Source: Thermus sp. CCB_US3_UF1
GTDB lineage: Bacteria; Deinococcota; Deinococci; Deinococcales; Thermaceae
DNA length: 64,000 bases
Reading direction: 5' to 3'
Assembly: GCF_000236585.1 (NCBI RefSeq)
Contig: NC_017278.1
Span: forward strand, 806,001-870,000
The notes under the pieces were generated by a model. It worked only from the letters and a program-made list of their open reading frames with translations. It did no database searches and was not told the origin of the DNA. The translations under genes were made by a program, and so were the position numbers. This document shows positions 61,001-64,000 of this stretch, one piece after another. Within the stretch, counting starts at the first letter, position 1, and each line of letters begins with the position of its first letter.

Positions 61001-64000
61001 GACGGGAGGGGTGGGTCCAGGGGGATTTCCAGGGGGAGGGCCTGCGGGTGCTAGGGGAAGGGGAGGGGCGCCTGGGGGGGCTTCCCTTTGCCTTCCGCGG
61101 GGGGTACGCGGGGGGGCTTTCCCTGGGCCTGGACTACGCCGGGGGGCGGGTGGAGGTACGGGGGGAGGAGGTGGCCTTCGCCCTGGAGGAGGTGGCCCCC
61201 CTGGGGGAGGCTTTGGGCCTGGCCCTTTCCGGGGAGGCGGCGGGGCGGGTGTCCCTGGGGGGGGAGGGGGAGGCCTGGGCGCGGGTGCGCTACGGGTCTG
61301 AACCCCTGGAGGTGGACTACGGGGAGGGGGTCTTGCGCCTTTTCTTGCCCGGCCGGGGGTGGGCCTGGCCTGGAGGCCGGCCGGGGGGGAGGTGGAGGGG
61401 CTAGGGGAGCTTGAGGGCGGGGGGAGGTTCCTTTGGCCCCGGGGGGAGGTGGAGGCGGCCTTCCGCTACCGGGAGGGGGAGGTGAGGCTTGGGGGGTCCC
61501 TGGGGGCCCTGGCCCTGGAGGCCCGCTTCCGCCGGGAGGGGGTTGGGGAGACGGGGCTTGAGGCGGGCCTGGACCTTCTGGGCCTGCGGGGAAGGGGGGT
61601 GGTGCGGCACGCCTCTTCCTATGCGGAGGGGGAGGTGGCCCTGGCCTGGGAGGGGGGGATGTACTGGGGGGAGGGCTGGCTCCGGGGCCTGGCCTACCTG
61701 GTGCAGGAGGGGCCCATCCGGGTCTGGGGGGAGGGGGGTAGGGTGGAGGCGCGCTGGGAGGCGCCCCTTTCCCTTTGGGCCCGGTACGGGGAGGGGCTCC
61801 GCCTGGGGGTGGAGGGGGAGGGGGAGGTGGCGGGGGTGAGGGTGCGGGCCCGCCTGGGCTACGGGCCGGAAGGGTACCGGGGGGGCCTCGAGGCCCAGGG
61901 GCTGGGCCTTCGCCTGGAGGGGAAGGGGGAAGGCCCCTTACGCCTCCGCCTCCTGGGGGAGGACCTGCCGGGAAGCCTCTCGGCCTGGGGGGCGCTGGAG
62001 GGGCTTACCTTTAGGGGAGAAGCCCAGTACGCCCTGGCCCTGGGCCAGGCCCGGCTGGAGGCCTCCGCCCACGTCCAGGGGGGGCTGTCCGGCCTCGCCC
62101 TCCAGGGGGAAGGGGCCCTCCGGGGGGAGGGGGAGGCCTGGCCCTTCCGCTTCGCCTACCGGCCGGAAGGATGGTCCCTGGACCCTGGGGCCCTGGTCCT
62201 GGAAGGGGAGGCCCCGGGCTTCCGCCTACGCCTTTCCGAGGGGCGCCTCGCCCTGGCCCTGGACCGGGACCTCACCCCCTTCGGCCTGCCCCTGCGCCTC
62301 GTGGCCCAGGGGGAAGGCCCCTGGGAAGCCCCCCTGGAGGTGGTCCTAAAGCGCCCCGAGGGCCAGCTTTCCGGGAGGGTCTGGCCCTGGCCCCTTAGGG
62401 CCGAGCTTTCCGGGGAGGCCCTGGGGGAGGGCCTGGCCCTGGAGTACCGGGAAGGGGAGGCCCGCCTCCGCTTCCTGGGGCCCCGGCTTTCCGGTACGGC
62501 CCGCTACGCCCGGGGGCTTTCCGGGGTCCTGGGCCTCCGCTACCCCCTGCCGGGAGGAAGCCTGGCGGGGGAGGTGGACCTGGGGCGGGGGGGCTTCCGC
62601 CTCTGGGGGGAGGGGGCCTGGGCGGGGGAGGTGGCGGGGGGCTTCTGCCTGCCCGCCCCCCTGGGAGGCTGTGCGGGCCTGGCCCTGGAGGCCTCGGGGG
62701 GGCTGGCCTACGGGGAGGTGGCCTTCCGGGGGGCCTACCGCTACCGGGCGGCTTCCGGCTACCTGGGAGGGCTTTCCGGGGAGGGGCGGCTTGCCACCCC
62801 TTATGGGGCGGTACGCCTCCTGGGCCGGGGCCTGGGGCTGGACCTGGCCGGGGAGGGGCTTCCCCTGGAGGGGCGGCTGGAACTCCACCCCCTCGGCCTG
62901 GCCTACCGCTACGCCGGACCCTTGCCCCGGGGCCTAGGGGAGCTGGAGGCGGAAGGGGTGTATCCCGGGGCCTGGCTTAAGGGGCGCTACCGCTACGGGG
63001 AGGTCCTCCTGGACCTGGAGGGCCTGCCCGGCTTCCGGGTGCGCCTCCTGGGAAAGGGGCTTAGGGGGGAGGTGGGGCCGGAAGGCCTCCGCCTGGTGGC
63101 CGAGGGCTTCGCCTACGGGCCCTTGGCCCTTTCCGGGGAGGTGGCCGGGGCCTGGGGGGCGGTGGGGGCGGACCTCCGCCTTTGGGGCCTGGGCCGGGAG
63201 GCCCGGGTGAGGGGGGAGTGGGGCCCCGAGGGGCTCCGCCTGGCCCTGACGGGGGACCTCCAGGGGGAGGTGGCCTGGAAGGGGGCCTGGCGGGGGAGGC
63301 TTGCCTTCCGGGAGGGGTTTTTGGACCTTTCGGGCCAGGGGGTGCCGGAACTCCAGGGGGAGGTGCTGGGGGAGGGGGTGCGCCTCCGCTGGCCCCTTTT
63401 GGAGGTGGGGGGCCTCTTGGCCCACCTGGCCGAGAGGCGGGTGGAAGGGGAAGGGAGGCTCTTGGCCGGCCTCCTCCCCGGGGGGCTTGGGGTCCGGGGG
63501 GAGGGGGAGCGGCTCCTCCTGGACTACCGGGTGCCCGGGCTTGGCCTGCCCCTGGTGGGGGCCTTGGACCTAAAGGACCTCGCCCTTTCCCTCGGGAGCC
63601 CTGAGGGGGAAGGGGAGCTTCGCTACGCTTCCGGTGGGGTTTCGGGCCGGCTTGTCCTCAACCTTGGGGGGTTCACCCTGGGCCTCGAGGGGGCGGGGGA
63701 CCGGGTCCGCCTCCTGGGGGAGCACCCGGCCTGGCCCTGGTGGGCGGCGGGGGCGGGGCGGCTCGAGGGGGAGGTGGACCTAGGGGGAGGGTACCGGGCC
63801 ACCTACCGGGCGGGGGCGCAGACCCTCGCCCTCACGGGCCGCCTCCTGGAGGCGCGGCTTTGGGCGGAGGGGCCCTACCTTTCCGGGGAACTCACCTACC
63901 CCCCGGGCGGGGAGCTCCGGCTGGACCTGCCCCTTCCCCCCTTGGAGAGCCGCTTCCAGGGCCGGGTCTTGGGGCCCGGGTATGGGCTGGAAGGGGTCTT
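58046..64000 (+). CDS. Giant TamB/AsmA-like envelope protein, with two apparent frame changes; runs off the window
   Basis: The frame opens with an N-terminal membrane anchor (MRRGLFLLLGGVLLLALLAW) and an AsmA/TamB-type start (VERGLALAGFQGQVRAVRGHLLLGLRLEGVVLRG region; key GHLLLGLRLEGV). It continues as ~1,950 residues of short alternating beta strands (patterns such as GEGR, YRLEG, VEARG), the beta-taco seen in bridge-like lipid-transport proteins. Coding moves from the frame of 58046 to the -1 frame at the 9-G run 60615-60623, and again at about 61350-61360. Each piece has the same composition and repeat style, so all belong to one gene. The third piece is open to 64000. It probably works with the Omp85 protein encoded at 51092-53557. 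Confidence 0.78.
60615..60623 (+). other. First frame change in the TamB-like gene (run of nine G)
   Basis: Upstream frame reads TWGERGG; downstream sense resumes as GRLRLESPYGEALLTG one frame lower, equivalent to one missing base. Without correction the first frame stops at 60844. Confidence 0.75.
61350..61389 (+). other. Second frame change in the TamB-like gene
   Basis: The second frame reads VLRLFLPG and then turns into a low-complexity stretch ending at 61404. The next lower frame gives GVGLAWRPAGGEVEGLGELEGG and remains open to the window end. The shift lies in or near GGCCGGGGGTGGG (61351-61363) or the 7-G run at 61383-61389. It too is equivalent to one missing base. Confidence 0.7.

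Overview
The window is high-GC, densely packed bacterial DNA with the character of a Thermus species. Signs include many ATGA/GTGA start-stop overlaps, extreme G/C third-position bias, many start codons 6-9 nt downstream of a TANNNT hexamer (the leaderless-mRNA pattern), a comZ/pilA4-type pilin cluster, and Omp85 plus TamB-like envelope genes. The assignment rests on recognised protein families and layout, not on a database match.

Layout. 1-2.4 kb: end of a hydrolase, then purN and purD. 2.4-9.3 kb (minus): a tightly overlapped operon for a small membrane protein, a cNMP/CBS/DUF294 protein, an unlisted 58-aa membrane protein, a transporter-histidine kinase hybrid (CrbS-like), a receiver-only response regulator, and a sensor-like protein fused to a DEDDh exonuclease. 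9.4-11.3 kb (minus): ActP-type symporter and its DUF4212 partner. 11.5-18 kb: three acetyl-CoA synthetase paralogues, one fused to a complete IclR-type regulator, on both sides of a divergent promoter that carries an inverted repeat. Together 2.4-18 kb reads as an acetate sensing, uptake and activation island. 18-20.1 kb: SnoaL-like protein, methylmalonyl-CoA mutase large subunit and a 46-aa membrane peptide.

20.2-26.4 kb (plus): winged-helix regulator, minD, minE, rodA, then potABCD. 26.4 kb: a small cytochrome c. 26.8-32.9 kb (minus): leuC-leuD-leuB-Uma2-SDR-ilvD, preceded by a leader peptide with clustered Leu codons and a terminator/antiterminator (attenuator). A tRNA-Leu(CAG) is transcribed divergently from a palindrome shared with the leu promoter. 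33.2-34.9 kb: trpS and scpA. 34.9-44.3 kb: surface polysaccharide cluster (GT4, two GT2, UDP-galactopyranose mutase, flippase, WbaP-like initiating transferase, two O-antigen ligase/polymerase-like proteins).

44.3-49.2 kb (minus): type IV pilin and natural transformation operon (two FimT/GspH, PilV-like, PilW-like, ComZ-like, PilA4-like, PilA5-like). 49.3-50.8 kb: thiolase and DUF503. 51.1-53.6 kb: BamA/Omp85. 53.6-58 kb: purine nucleoside phosphorylase, PLPBP (YggS), DivIVA, DUF218 protein, HflX, acylphosphatase. 58 kb to the end: a very large TamB/AsmA-like gene that runs off the window and changes reading frame twice at G-runs.

No CRISPR array, insertion sequence or rRNA was seen, and no gene-free stretch exceeds 300 bases. 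The longest is 50806-51091, which contains strong hairpins. The most novel-looking items are the IclR-acetyl-CoA synthetase fusion with its palindromic divergent promoter, the sensor-exonuclease fusion in the same neighbourhood, and the leu attenuator back-to-back with a tRNA-Leu promoter.
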